Translations under genes and position numbers: made by a program | Origin: Saprospiraceae bacterium | GTDB lineage: Bacteria > Bacteroidota > Bacteroidia > Chitinophagales > Saprospiraceae | Direction: 5' to 3' | NCBI GenBank assembly: GCA_027009605.1 | Contig: JALVCY010000328.1 | Coordinates: 1-11,652 of the forward strand | DNA length: 11,652 nucleotides | Shown here: one piece after another, positions 6,038 to 11,652 of the stretch | Numbering within the stretch: position 1 is the first letter of the stretch | Layout of the letters: each line of letters starts with the position of its first letter | The notes under the pieces: generated by a model | What the model was told of the DNA's origin: nothing | Database searches by the model: none | What the model saw: only the letters and a program-made list of their open reading frames with translations

Positions 6038-8014
6038 TTATTTTTTTACAAGTGATTCAAAAACATCTTTGTGGACGTCAACTTTATATTGATTTCTCAA
6101 GCTTTTTACCCAATGATCTTCCAAGTAGTCTTGATATTTGGCAATAGCATAACCCCTTGCGTCCTCTAATTTTTTAGGGCCGGCCGGCAAAATCTTCTCG
6201 ATAATCTTGAAGGAAGCCGTCTGTGGTTGGCGCTTGATGTCAAAGGTTGTTTCCGTCATGCCTCCTTTCTTCCAAACCTTTTTTACATCCTTTGGCGCTT
6301 TGCTTTTCTCGAAGGTCTCCCGGTTCATGGACAAGATTTCTTTCTTTTTGTTGAACTTGGCCAATAATTTTGCCGGTGTCTTTCTTTTGGCTTTTTTTCT
6401 TATTTTGGGGAGCAAAGACTCGTATAATTTTGGAATCGTATAAGTCACGACAGTGGCTCGCTCCTCCCAATTAAATTCATTCTGGACAGTTGGATAAAAC
6501 TCCGCTAATCCGACACTATCTTCGGATGCTTTGTCCCAGACTTCCTTGCGAGAAATATCAAATAACAAAATCCCCTCTTCGTATTCTCTCATCAATGCCT
6601 TAAACTCCGGATATTTTTTGTCTAGGGTAGATTCAGCATAGCTCATTACACGGTCTTTCAAAAAGTCATTATAAATCTCTTTGGCCGCATCCGCCACTTT
6701 TGTTTTTCGACCATAACGCAAGCGTTTTCTGGTATCTCGATAGGCAAATTCATCCAAATCGCTAATGGTAACACTCTTTCCCCCAAGAGTAAACAAAACC
6801 GTTTGATCCTTTTTACGATTCGGTTTCCATTTATGGGTAAGGAAGGTAGAGTCAGGCAAACCTGCAACCCATTGGGCATAAGCTTTGGCATCAGCCTTAA
6901 AATGAGCTTCCTTTTTGGTCTTTTCTACAAAAGCATCTATCGCCATTTGATAACGCGGGTCTTTACGCAGCTTGGTTAGGATGGCTCGTTTTTCCTTCTT
7001 GTAGGAGCCTATTTCCTTTTTGCGCAAGCGCTTAATGATATGAAAGCCGATAGAGGATTCTACAATGTCGGAGTACTCCCCGTCTTGTTTTAATGCAAAT
7101 ACGGCATCTTCAAAAGGTTGCTCAAAACGATTAATCCCTATAAACCCGACATAACCGCCCTTAGCCGCCGACGTCTTGTCATCTGAAAATTTCTTGGCTG
7201 CTTCATCAAATGGCATGTTGCCGTTTTTGATGGCATAAAGAGCTCTTTCGGCTCTTTCCTTTATGATTTTGTCATCGACGCCGGGCTCTTTAGAAAATAA
7301 GATTTGGGCGATTTCCATTTCTCCTCGAGCCGGACGCTTGTCCGTTACCTTTATGATGTGATACCCACTAACAGAGCGGATAGGGCCGGCAACTTTCCCG
7401 ACAGGTGTATTGTAGGCCGCTTCTTCCATTTGATAAAAGCCCGGTGGAAATATCGCTGTAAAATATCCGATATCTCCCCCTTTGTCTTTGGTTGACTTAT
7501 CTTCAGAAACTATTTTTGCGATTTCTTCGAAGGATTCTCCTCTATCCAAGCGCTTTCTTATCTCTTGTGCTTTCTTGTAAATCGCTAGGGTATCCCCCGG
7601 GCTCCGAAGATGCTTGAGCGAAAAGAAGATGTGGCTGATGCGAACATCTTGTTTCTTACGATTATAGGCTTCACGTGCCAAGCGGTCGGCTACTTCTTTA
7701 TCAATCAAATAAGAATTAGCTAGTTTTTTGCGATAGCCGTTTAATTCTCTTTTGAGAGCCGGAATGGTATCCAGCTTCATCTCACGTGCTCTAGCAATTT
7801 TTAGCTTAAAATCCTTGTACAAATCCAGATACTTCTCGAGTGACGCTCGCGAGTAATCCGCTTCTTTTCCATTGCTTTTTTCATAGATGTACTTAAATTC
7901 CGAAACATGTACATCATTACCATTTACAGAAAATAATACGGGGTCATTTTGTGCGAAAGCAGGCATCATACCTACCAAGAAGAACGCAAGAATGAGTACG
8001 AATTGTTTATTCAT
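6038..8014 (-). CDS. Large periplasmic peptidyl-prolyl isomerase with two parvulin (PpiC) domains
   Basis: The protein has 658 residues and begins with a signal peptide (MNKQFVLILAFFLVGMMPAFA, likely cut before Q22). A SurA/PpiC-type N-terminal helical region follows (about 25-120, VNGNDVHVSEFKYIYEKSNG). Parvulin domain 1 (about 123-226) has VRISHIFF, FEEIAKIVSED, GGDIGYF and SGYHIIKVTDKRPA. Parvulin domain 2 (about 232-335) has EIAQILFSK, FDEAAKKFSDD, GGYVGF and GFHIIKRLRKKE. The remaining 320 or so residues are basic and charged, with no catalytic motif I recognise; part of it (about 406-425, FTLGGKSVTISDLDEF) resembles a second foldase N-terminal start. It is much longer than SurA (about 430). 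It is first in the operon and is followed after 1 base by the lipoprotein gene. It probably acts on exported or outer-membrane proteins. Confidence 0.9.
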   Translation of the reverse strand: MNKQFVLILAFFLVGMMPAFAQNDPVLFSVNGNDVHVSEFKYIYEKSNGKEADYSRASLEKYLDLYKDFKLKIARAREMKLDTIPALKRELNGYRKKLANSYLIDKEVADRLAREAYNRKKQDVRISHIFFSLKHLRSPGDTLAIYKKAQEIRKRLDRGESFEEIAKIVSEDKSTKDKGGDIGYFTAIFPPGFYQMEEAAYNTPVGKVAGPIRSVSGYHIIKVTDKRPARGEMEIAQILFSKEPGVDDKIIKERAERALYAIKNGNMPFDEAAKKFSDDKTSAAKGGYVGFIGINRFEQPFEDAVFALKQDGEYSDIVESSIGFHIIKRLRKKEIGSYKKEKRAILTKLRKDPRYQMAIDAFVEKTKKEAHFKADAKAYAQWVAGLPDSTFLTHKWKPNRKKDQTVLFTLGGKSVTISDLDEFAYRDTRKRLRYGRKTKVADAAKEIYNDFLKDRVMSYAESTLDKKYPEFKALMREYEEGILLFDISRKEVWDKASEDSVGLAEFYPTVQNEFNWEERATVVTYTIPKLYESLLPKIRKKAKRKTPAKLLAKFNKKKEILSMNRETFEKSKAPKDVKKVWKKGGMTETTFDIKRQPQTASFKIIEKILPAGPKKLEDARGYAIAKYQDYLEDHWVKSLRNQYKVDVHKDVFESLVKK

Positions 8015-8048
8015 GACTTTTGTTTAAAGTTATTGACATGTAAGAGCA

Positions 8049-8068
8049 GCACAGCCATCGGGCTGTGC
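8049..8068 (-). other. Perfect 8-bp hairpin in the foldase operon leader
   Basis: GCACAGCC (8049-8056), loop ATCG and GGCTGTGC (8061-8068) form a perfect GC-rich stem. If the -7 box at 8131-8138 is used, the hairpin sits in the 5' leader, 35-54 bases upstream of the first ATG. It could affect mRNA stability or translation, or be one more member of the mini-palindrome family of these spacers. No T run follows on either strand, so it is not an intrinsic terminator. Confidence 0.65.
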
Positions 8069-8130
8069 AAGAAGCCAAAACATGAAAATGAAAATTTTGT
8101 GGGTTCAGGTTGTTTGCAAAAATTAGGTCG

Positions 8131-8138
8131 CAAATTTA
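8131..8138 (-). promoter_or_regulatory. Bacteroidota-type -7 box (TAAATTTG) for the foldase operon
   Basis: On the minus strand the sequence reads TAAATTTGC, an exact match to TAnnTTTG. It predicts a leader of about 110 bases before the ATG at 8014. No convincing -33 TTG element is visible at the usual distance (an imperfect TTTTCTG lies around 8160-8166). Confidence 0.5.
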
Positions 8139-8191
8139 CGGTTTTTGGGGAATATTCTCCAGAAAATGTCTAAACGATGAGATAAAAGATG

Positions 8192-8199
8192 TTATTTTG
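8192..8199 (+). promoter_or_regulatory. Possible -7 box (TTATTTTG) for the ligase-like gene
   Basis: TTATTTTGC differs from TAnnTTTGC at one position and lies 40 bases before the TTG start at 8239. No -33 element is apparent. It is the best plus-strand candidate in the divergent 224-bp region. Confidence 0.3.
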
Positions 8200-8238
8200 C
8201 CGTTTATTGCTGAGAATCCTTCTAATTGAACTGCAAAC

Positions 8239-9486
8239 TTGAGCCAAACAGAACAAATAAATCATCTCACCACTAATCGACTCACCTTGTTTTTTCTGGG
8301 GTTGGGACTCTTTTCTTTGGTTTATTCTCCCTTTTTGTTATCCATATCGATGTTTGGGCTTATAGCGGTAGCTATTTTTGAGAATATTCCGTCTCGAAAA
8401 TCAATGTTATCTGATTCCTTTCGGAAAAAGCGGGGGCATTTTTTTTCTAATCCTGCTTTTTGGGCTTTGCTATTGGTGTTTGTGCCTATGTTTTGGAGTG
8501 GTTTATATTCGGAAAATATATTTTACTGGGCCGGACGGATGCGAATTAAAATGCCTTTTTTGGGGCTGCCCATTGCTTTTTTCTTTTTGCCTAAGCTGAC
8601 GGCACAGGATTTTCGGCGATTAGCTATTTTTTATGTATTAATGATGTGCTTGACGGCCATTGGCGTGACCATTCATTATGCCCTAAATTTTGAAGCGATC
8701 AATAAGCTCATCGGGCAAGGCCAAAATATTCCGGTACCTAGAAATCACATTCGATTTAGCTTGGGCATTGCGATTGCGGTGATGATCTCGCTAGGCTTAT
8801 TTCTGGATAAAAAACCGCTCAACCGTTGGCAAAGGCGATTAGGTCTTGTGGTCGCTGTTTTGCTTTTTCTCTTTCAGCATTTGTTGGCGGTACGGAGTGG
8901 TATTGTGGGAATGTATTTGGGTCTTTTGGTCTTTTTAGCGAAAGCGCTTACGCAAAAAGAGTATCGAATCTATGGCTTTTTAGGGGTTTTTCTACTACTA
9001 CTCACCCCCTTTCTCGGTAGAAAATACTTGCCGTCTTTGGAGAATAAAATTGGCTATATGCTTTACGATTGGGAGATGAGACAAAAAGGAGCCGGCAATA
9101 ATTATTCAGATTCAGGACGAATTTTGTCCATGCAACTGGGGCTTAAAATGGGAAATGAGCACCCGCTTTTTGGTATCGGCGCCGGAGACATTTTGGATGA
9201 GATGGAACAAGAGCTCAGGCCAATGGGGATAACCAAAGAATTAGTACCCCACAATGAGTACATTTATTATTACGCGACCACCGGCGGGGTGGGTTTAACT
9301 TTGTTTTTGATGGGCATATTAACGCCGATATTTTATCGAAAGCACTATAAAAACACGTTATTTCTTTCGGTTCAAGTAATTTTGCTTTTGTCTTTTTTTG
9401 TCGAACCGACCTTAGAAACAGCCGCAGGTACGGGCTATTATCTCTTGTGGTTACTATTGGGGTTACTCTATATCTTGGATGAATAA
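8239..9486 (+). CDS. O-antigen ligase-like (WaaL/Wzy_C family) polytopic membrane protein
   Basis: The protein has 415 residues with about 11-12 hydrophobic helices across nearly its whole length. The start is TTG at 8239: an in-frame TGA lies at 8227-8229, and the first in-frame ATG (8350, codon 38) would delete the first membrane helix. A large external loop (about 262-345) carries the family pattern: SDSGR (R294), HPLFGIGAGD (309-318) and PHNEY with H338. The conserved Arg and His of the large loop are the residues thought important in WaaL ligases. Upstream, AVRSG (218-221) also fits. Family members transfer polymerised glycans from undecaprenyl diphosphate to an acceptor, or polymerise them, on the periplasmic face. 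Ligase and polymerase cannot be told apart from sequence alone, and there are no polysaccharide genes beside it. It is divergent from the foldase operon. Confidence 0.82.
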   Translation: MSQTEQINHLTTNRLTLFFLGLGLFSLVYSPFLLSISMFGLIAVAIFENIPSRKSMLSDSFRKKRGHFFSNPAFWALLLVFVPMFWSGLYSENIFYWAGRMRIKMPFLGLPIAFFFLPKLTAQDFRRLAIFYVLMMCLTAIGVTIHYALNFEAINKLIGQGQNIPVPRNHIRFSLGIAIAVMISLGLFLDKKPLNRWQRRLGLVVAVLLFLFQHLLAVRSGIVGMYLGLLVFLAKALTQKEYRIYGFLGVFLLLLTPFLGRKYLPSLENKIGYMLYDWEMRQKGAGNNYSDSGRILSMQLGLKMGNEHPLFGIGAGDILDEMEQELRPMGITKELVPHNEYIYYYATTGGVGLTLFLMGILTPIFYRKHYKNTLFLSVQVILLLSFFVEPTLETAAGTGYYLLWLLLGLLYILDE

Positions 9487-9494
9487 ACCGAAAA

Positions 9495-9512
9495 GAATGA
9501 TAAATATCATTC
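9495..9512. promoter_or_regulatory. AT-rich perfect inverted repeat (possible operator or terminator stem)
   Basis: GAATGATA-AA-TATCATTC is a perfect 18-base palindromic site 9 bases after the ligase-like stop. It ends 20 bases before the TATTTTTG box, which would put it over the -33 region of that promoter. That position suits an operator for a dimeric regulator. As an RNA stem it is AT-only apart from four G or C bases, and the T10 run begins 10 bases later, too far for a clean intrinsic terminator. It resembles the centre of a Fur-type box but is three bases shorter, so no regulator is assigned. Confidence 0.4.
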
Positions 9513-9532
9513 AATAGTATCTTTTTTTTTCG

Positions 9533-9540
9533 TATTTTTG
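9533..9540 (+). promoter_or_regulatory. Bacteroidota-type -7 box (TATTTTTG) before the small ORF
   Basis: TATTTTTG matches TAnnTTTG exactly and is followed by GGG. It sits just before the hairpin terminator at 9546-9579 and 61 bases before the small ORF. The region is T-rich, so a chance match is possible, and no -33 element is obvious. Confidence 0.4.
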
Positions 9541-9545
9541 GGGCT

Positions 9546-9579
9546 AGCGGCTTGGTGTATTGAACAAACCGCTTTTTTT
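9546..9579 (+). terminator. Intrinsic terminator (or attenuator) between the ligase-like gene and the small ORF
   Basis: AGCGG (9546-9550) pairs with CCGCT (9569-9573). After a one-base mismatch, TTG (9552-9554) pairs with CAA (9565-9567), leaving a 10-base loop. Seven T residues follow (9573-9579). This is the cleanest intrinsic-terminator geometry in the window. It most simply ends the ligase-like transcript, 60 bases past its stop. It also lies directly after a promoter-like box and before the small ORF, so it could act as a leader attenuator. Confidence 0.6.
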
Positions 9580-9601
9580 ATCAAAAACAAAACCGAACGA
9601 T

Positions 9602-9712
9602 ATGTTTTTAGTTGATTGGAATGGAGGTAACATTATGCTTGTAGGCATGTTAGTAGTCATGCTTGCTGTATTAGTTGTAGGAGTTTCAAAAATGTTTGGC
9701 AAAAAGCACTAG
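9602..9712 (+). CDS. Candidate 36-residue single-pass membrane micropeptide
   Basis: ATG at 9602 to TAG at 9712 encodes MFLVDWNGGNI followed by a hydrophobic helix (LVGMLVVMLAVLVVGV) and a basic tail (SKMFGKKH). The layout is that of a small single-pass inner-membrane protein with a cytoplasmic C-terminus. An alternative start at ATG 9635 (25 residues) is preceded by GGAGGT at 9623-9628 with a 6-base gap. That is a textbook Shine-Dalgarno sequence, unusual for this phylum, although the same bases encode Gly-Gly in the longer version. I do not recognise the family. Support comes from the clean helix-plus-lysine pattern and the position between regulatory signals; the main doubt is the short length. 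It may share a transcript with the gene at 9762. Confidence 0.5.
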   Translation: MFLVDWNGGNIMLVGMLVVMLAVLVVGVSKMFGKKH

Positions 9713-9730
9713 CAAAGCCACTTTTTTTTT
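9697..9730 (+). terminator. Weak terminator candidate after the small ORF
   Basis: TGGC (9697-9700) can pair with GCCA (9717-9720), with a small inner GC/GC pairing, followed by C and nine T residues (9722-9730). The stem is weak, but the T run is long. It overlaps the last codons of the small ORF. Confidence 0.3.
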
Positions 9731-9731
9731 G

Positions 9732-9739
9732 TACATTGG
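9732..9739 (+). promoter_or_regulatory. Possible -7 box (TACATTGG) for the gene at 9762
   Basis: TACATTGGC differs from TAnnTTTGC at one position and lies 22 bases before the ATG. It directly follows the T9 run, and no -33 element is recognisable. Confidence 0.3.
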
Positions 9740-9761
9740 CTGAACAAAAAAAGAACAGTCA

Positions 9762-10250
9762 ATGATTAATTTTAGCGTTCGGCCACGTATCCGCTGCGTG
9801 ACGCCTATGGAACAGCGTGAAATATACGCTCGTTTTAATGATTTCTTAGCACACACTGACAAGCCTATTCAGGGTAGAACTTTTCGGGACCACATCGAGC
9901 TTCGGGTACATCCGGAACATCGGCATTATTGGTCTCCGGTCTTAAATATTATTTTAGACGATGTGGATGAAGGGACTTCCGTTCGCGGGCGATTTGGTCC
10001 GGAGCCAAAGGTTTGGACTTTATTTATGTTTTTCTATTTCTTTGCTTTGGCTATTTCTTTCTTTGCCGGGATGTACGGGTTGGTTCAGCTCAAAATGGGC
10101 TATCCCGCTTGGTCTTTTTGGCTCGTTTTATTAGGTCTGGGTTTGCTTTTGCTCATTTATATTGCAGCGCAGATTGGGCAAAAAAAAGGAGCGGAACAAA
10201 CCCAATGGTTGATGAGTTTTTGCACGGAAGTGCTCAAACACGAAGAGTAA
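9762..10250 (+). CDS. Two-helix membrane protein of unknown function
   Basis: The protein has 162 residues and no signal peptide. Residues 1-85 form a soluble N-terminal part with HPEHRHYWSPVLNIILDD (50-67) and EGTSVRGRFGPEPKVWTLF (70-88). This reads as a beta-rich segment leading straight into a membrane hairpin: helix 1 at about 86-107 and helix 2 at about 117-138. A short cytoplasmic helix ends the protein (QWLMSFCTEVLKHEE). From memory, the HYWSP and RGxxGPxPxVWTLFMF patterns recur in uncharacterised Bacteroidota proteins, but I cannot name a family and assign no function. The ATG is preceded by an A-rich leader without a Shine-Dalgarno sequence. The protein composition is ordinary and the coding frame convincing. 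Confidence 0.8.
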   Translation: MINFSVRPRIRCVTPMEQREIYARFNDFLAHTDKPIQGRTFRDHIELRVHPEHRHYWSPVLNIILDDVDEGTSVRGRFGPEPKVWTLFMFFYFFALAISFFAGMYGLVQLKMGYPAWSFWLVLLGLGLLLLIYIAAQIGQKKGAEQTQWLMSFCTEVLKHEE

Positions 10251-10355
10251 TAGGAGTGCCCGGATGTTGTGGTTGACTTACTTTTTGCTAGGTAGTTGCG
10301 AACTTTTTTTAGACAAACTAGTTTTCTATACCTTCTCGAACAGTAATACAAAATC

Positions 10356-10928
10356 ATGACTCATCAAGAACTGAATCATCTTATTCGGAATAGACGCTCT
10401 ATCTATCCTCCCAGCTTCCTTGACAAGCCCATTCCCAAAGATGTGCTGGAAACCATCCTAACCAACGGAACTTATGCGCCTAACTATAAAAAAACAGAGC
10501 CTTGGCGGTTTAAAGTTTTGCGCGGAGCTTCCAAACAGAAGCTGGGTCTGTTCTTAGCGAATGCCTACAAAAGCGCTACTCCCCAGGAGCAATTTCTTGA
10601 AAAAAAATACCAAAAAATTATTCAAAAAGCAGAGAAATCAGCCGCCGTCATAGGCTTGTGTATGCAACGAGATCCGCAAAACCGGCTGGAAGACTGGGAA
10701 GAATTAGCTGCTGTAGCGATGGCCGTACAAAATATGTGGTTGACCGCCACGCAATATGGGATAGGGGCTTATTGGGGCAGCCCAAAGGCCATCCAAAAAG
10801 CGGACAAAATATTCCATCTTGAAGACGGTGAACGATGTTTGGGATTTTTATTCTTAGGCTATGTGGAAGAAGCTATGGGAAAAGCCGAAAGACTTCCCTT
10901 GGAAGAGCGGGTGATTTGGATGGACTAG
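10356..10928 (+). CDS. Nitroreductase family protein (YdjA-like, FMN-dependent)
   Basis: The protein has 190 residues, matching the short YdjA-type nitroreductases (about 180-190). FMN-phosphate contacts are suggested by RNRRS (11-15). APNYKKTEPWRF (41-52) is the family's second flavin/substrate segment. The helix from WEELAAVAMAVQNMWL (114-129) into YGIGAYWGSP (134-143) gives the dimer interface and remaining flavin contacts. FLFLGYVEE (164-172) closes the fold. The family reduces nitro compounds, quinones or other electrophiles using NAD(P)H; the physiological substrate is unknown. The ATG at 10356 is preceded by an A-rich leader. A 105-bp gap separates it from the previous gene and contains only a 4-bp stem (AGTT-GCG-AACT) followed by a T run at 10304-10310, a marginal terminator. 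Confidence 0.88.
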   Translation: MTHQELNHLIRNRRSIYPPSFLDKPIPKDVLETILTNGTYAPNYKKTEPWRFKVLRGASKQKLGLFLANAYKSATPQEQFLEKKYQKIIQKAEKSAAVIGLCMQRDPQNRLEDWEELAAVAMAVQNMWLTATQYGIGAYWGSPKAIQKADKIFHLEDGERCLGFLFLGYVEEAMGKAERLPLEERVIWMD

Positions 10929-11002
10929 CCGCTAGGGTCTTATGATTGAGCGGGGAGTTTGCACTGAAAAGTGACGACGACCAAGAATTCCAAAAAAAGT
11001 CG

Positions 11003-11010
11003 TATCCTTG
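11003..11010 (+). promoter_or_regulatory. Probable -7 box (TATCCTTG) for pnuC
   Basis: TATCCTTGC differs from TAnnTTTGC at one position and lies 16 bases before the pnuC ATG, the same arrangement as at ppa. A CCGCT/AGCGG pair at 10929-10953 lies further upstream but lacks a T run. No riboswitch-like conserved core was seen in the 97-bp gap. Confidence 0.45.
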
Positions 11011-11025
11011 CGCAAAGTCTAGTTT

Positions 11026-11652
11026 ATGGAGATTCTTGATTTTTTCTTAAAACCCTATATTGGGGCAGCCCCTTTGATGGTCTGGCTGGAAATTATTGCT
11101 GCGGCCATGGGGATTTTAAGTGTTTGGTATGCCAAGAAGGAAAATATTTTGGTATTTCCGACAGGAATTATCAGTACGGGTTTATATGTTTACCTGCTTT
11201 CCCAATGGAATCTATACGGAGATTTGATTATCAATATTTATTATACCATCATGAGTATTTATGGTTGGTACATCTGGTCGAAAGTAGTAGAAGGTACGGA
11301 TAAACACCTAGCCATTACCACGACAAACTCCAAGGACAAGCTCAAAACCCTTGGGATATTCGTATTTACTTCGATATTTGTCATTGTGGTCTATCGGTAT
11401 TACAAGGTCATGCCTGATTTAAGTTTTAGAGACTCTGTGCATTACGCTTTCGCAAAATTGACATCTGGCAATTTAAAGGAATTTCGGGAAGCAACGCCCT
11501 ATTTGGACACGTTTACGACAGGGGCAGCCTTTGCGGCGATGTGGTTGATGGCGAATAAGAAGCTTGAAAATTGGCCGGTTTGGATTGCTGTCAACTTGGT
11601 TTCTGTTCCCTTGTATTTTGTCAAAGGCTTTGGGTTTACCGGTCTTCAATAT
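11026..11652 (+). CDS. pnuC: PnuC-type nicotinamide riboside/NMN transporter, 3' truncated
   Basis: The frame runs from ATG at 11026 to the window end without a stop and gives 209 residues. There are several membrane helices: about 18-35, 41-59, 64-84, 108-124, 162-176 and 183-199. PnuC landmarks are NIYYTIMSIYGWYIW (70-84) after helix 3, and YLDTFTT (159-165) followed by KLENWPVWIAVN (179-190). PnuC proteins move nicotinamide riboside (or NMN) across the inner membrane by facilitated diffusion, with trapping by cytoplasmic phosphorylation, and so feed NAD synthesis. Between helices 4 and 5 there is a polar loop of about 35 residues (127-161). Only a short C-terminal tail should be missing. 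The partner NadR-type kinase, if present, would lie beyond the window. The substrate could be a related vitamin (thiamine in PnuT), but nothing here favours that. Confidence 0.9.
   Translation, partial: MEILDFFLKPYIGAAPLMVWLEIIAAAMGILSVWYAKKENILVFPTGIISTGLYVYLLSQWNLYGDLIINIYYTIMSIYGWYIWSKVVEGTDKHLAITTTNSKDKLKTLGIFVFTSIFVIVVYRYYKVMPDLSFRDSVHYAFAKLTSGNLKEFREATPYLDTFTTGAAFAAMWLMANKKLENWPVWIAVNLVSVPLYFVKGFGFTGLQY

Noticed and set aside
7949..8173. 74-codon plus-strand frame across the divergent promoter region
   Set aside because: It starts inside the antisense of the foldase signal peptide, crosses the leader hairpin and the -7 box, and its protein is not convincing.
9495..9512. Assignment of the palindrome as a Fur box
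   Set aside because: The central GATAAATATC is three bases shorter than the TGATAAT-N-ATTATCA core, and the adjacent genes have no iron link.
10929..11025. Riboswitch (TPP or NAD type) upstream of pnuC
   Set aside because: The 97-bp gap has only one 5-bp pairing (CCGCT/AGCGG) and none of the conserved core sequences. A plain promoter box explains the region.
1..11652. tRNA, rRNA, transposase or phage genes
   Set aside because: Reading both strands I saw no cloverleaf with a TTCRA-type arm, no rRNA-like blocks, no transposase motifs and no terminal inverted repeats. A tRNA scan would confirm this.

Overview
This window reads as part of a Bacteroidota chromosome. Four things point there. Bacteroidota-type -7 boxes (TAnnTTTG or one mismatch away) precede several genes. 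Shine-Dalgarno sequences are mostly absent. There is a cluster of three SurA/PpiC-type periplasmic foldases. The long spacers are filled with short word-like repeats of the kind I associate with some Bacteroidota. A Saprospiria-like lineage would fit the spacers, but that is only an impression. No phage, transposase, CRISPR array, toxin-antitoxin or recognisable defence gene is present, so this is mostly housekeeping and envelope sequence.

Layout. Bases 1-1427 hold the 3' part of an AspT/YidE-type membrane transporter (+). Bases 1428-1961 are a gene-free, repeat-rich spacer with an 8-base tandem repeat and a diverged tandem duplication of about 123 bp. A class I inorganic pyrophosphatase (ppa, +) follows, and a perfect hairpin repeat directly abuts its stop codon. 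Next is a second repeat-rich spacer between convergent genes. From 8014 down to 2860 runs a minus-strand operon in the order: large two-parvulin foldase, SurA-like lipoprotein without a recognisable parvulin domain, SurA, ChaN-like haem-binding protein. The first three genes are separated by 1 and 4 bases and the last by 41.

A 224-bp divergent region (8015-8238) holds the operon's likely promoter and a leader hairpin. To its right, on the plus strand, lie an O-antigen-ligase-like membrane protein, a terminator region, a 36-codon candidate membrane micropeptide missed by ordinary length cut-offs, a two-helix membrane protein of unknown function, a YdjA-like nitroreductase and a pnuC nicotinamide riboside/NMN transporter cut off by the window end.

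How they fit together. The minus-strand operon looks like an outer-membrane biogenesis unit: three exported chaperones or foldases that would escort beta-barrel proteins, plus an exported haem/cofactor-binding protein. The plus-strand genes on the right share no obvious pathway, although the nitroreductase (flavin, NAD(P)H) and pnuC (NAD precursor import) both touch redox cofactors.

The less ordinary material is in the non-coding DNA and in the tiny ORF at 9602-9712. That ORF lies behind a promoter-like box, an intrinsic-terminator hairpin and a strong internal Shine-Dalgarno sequence. I found no convincing large undescribed system.
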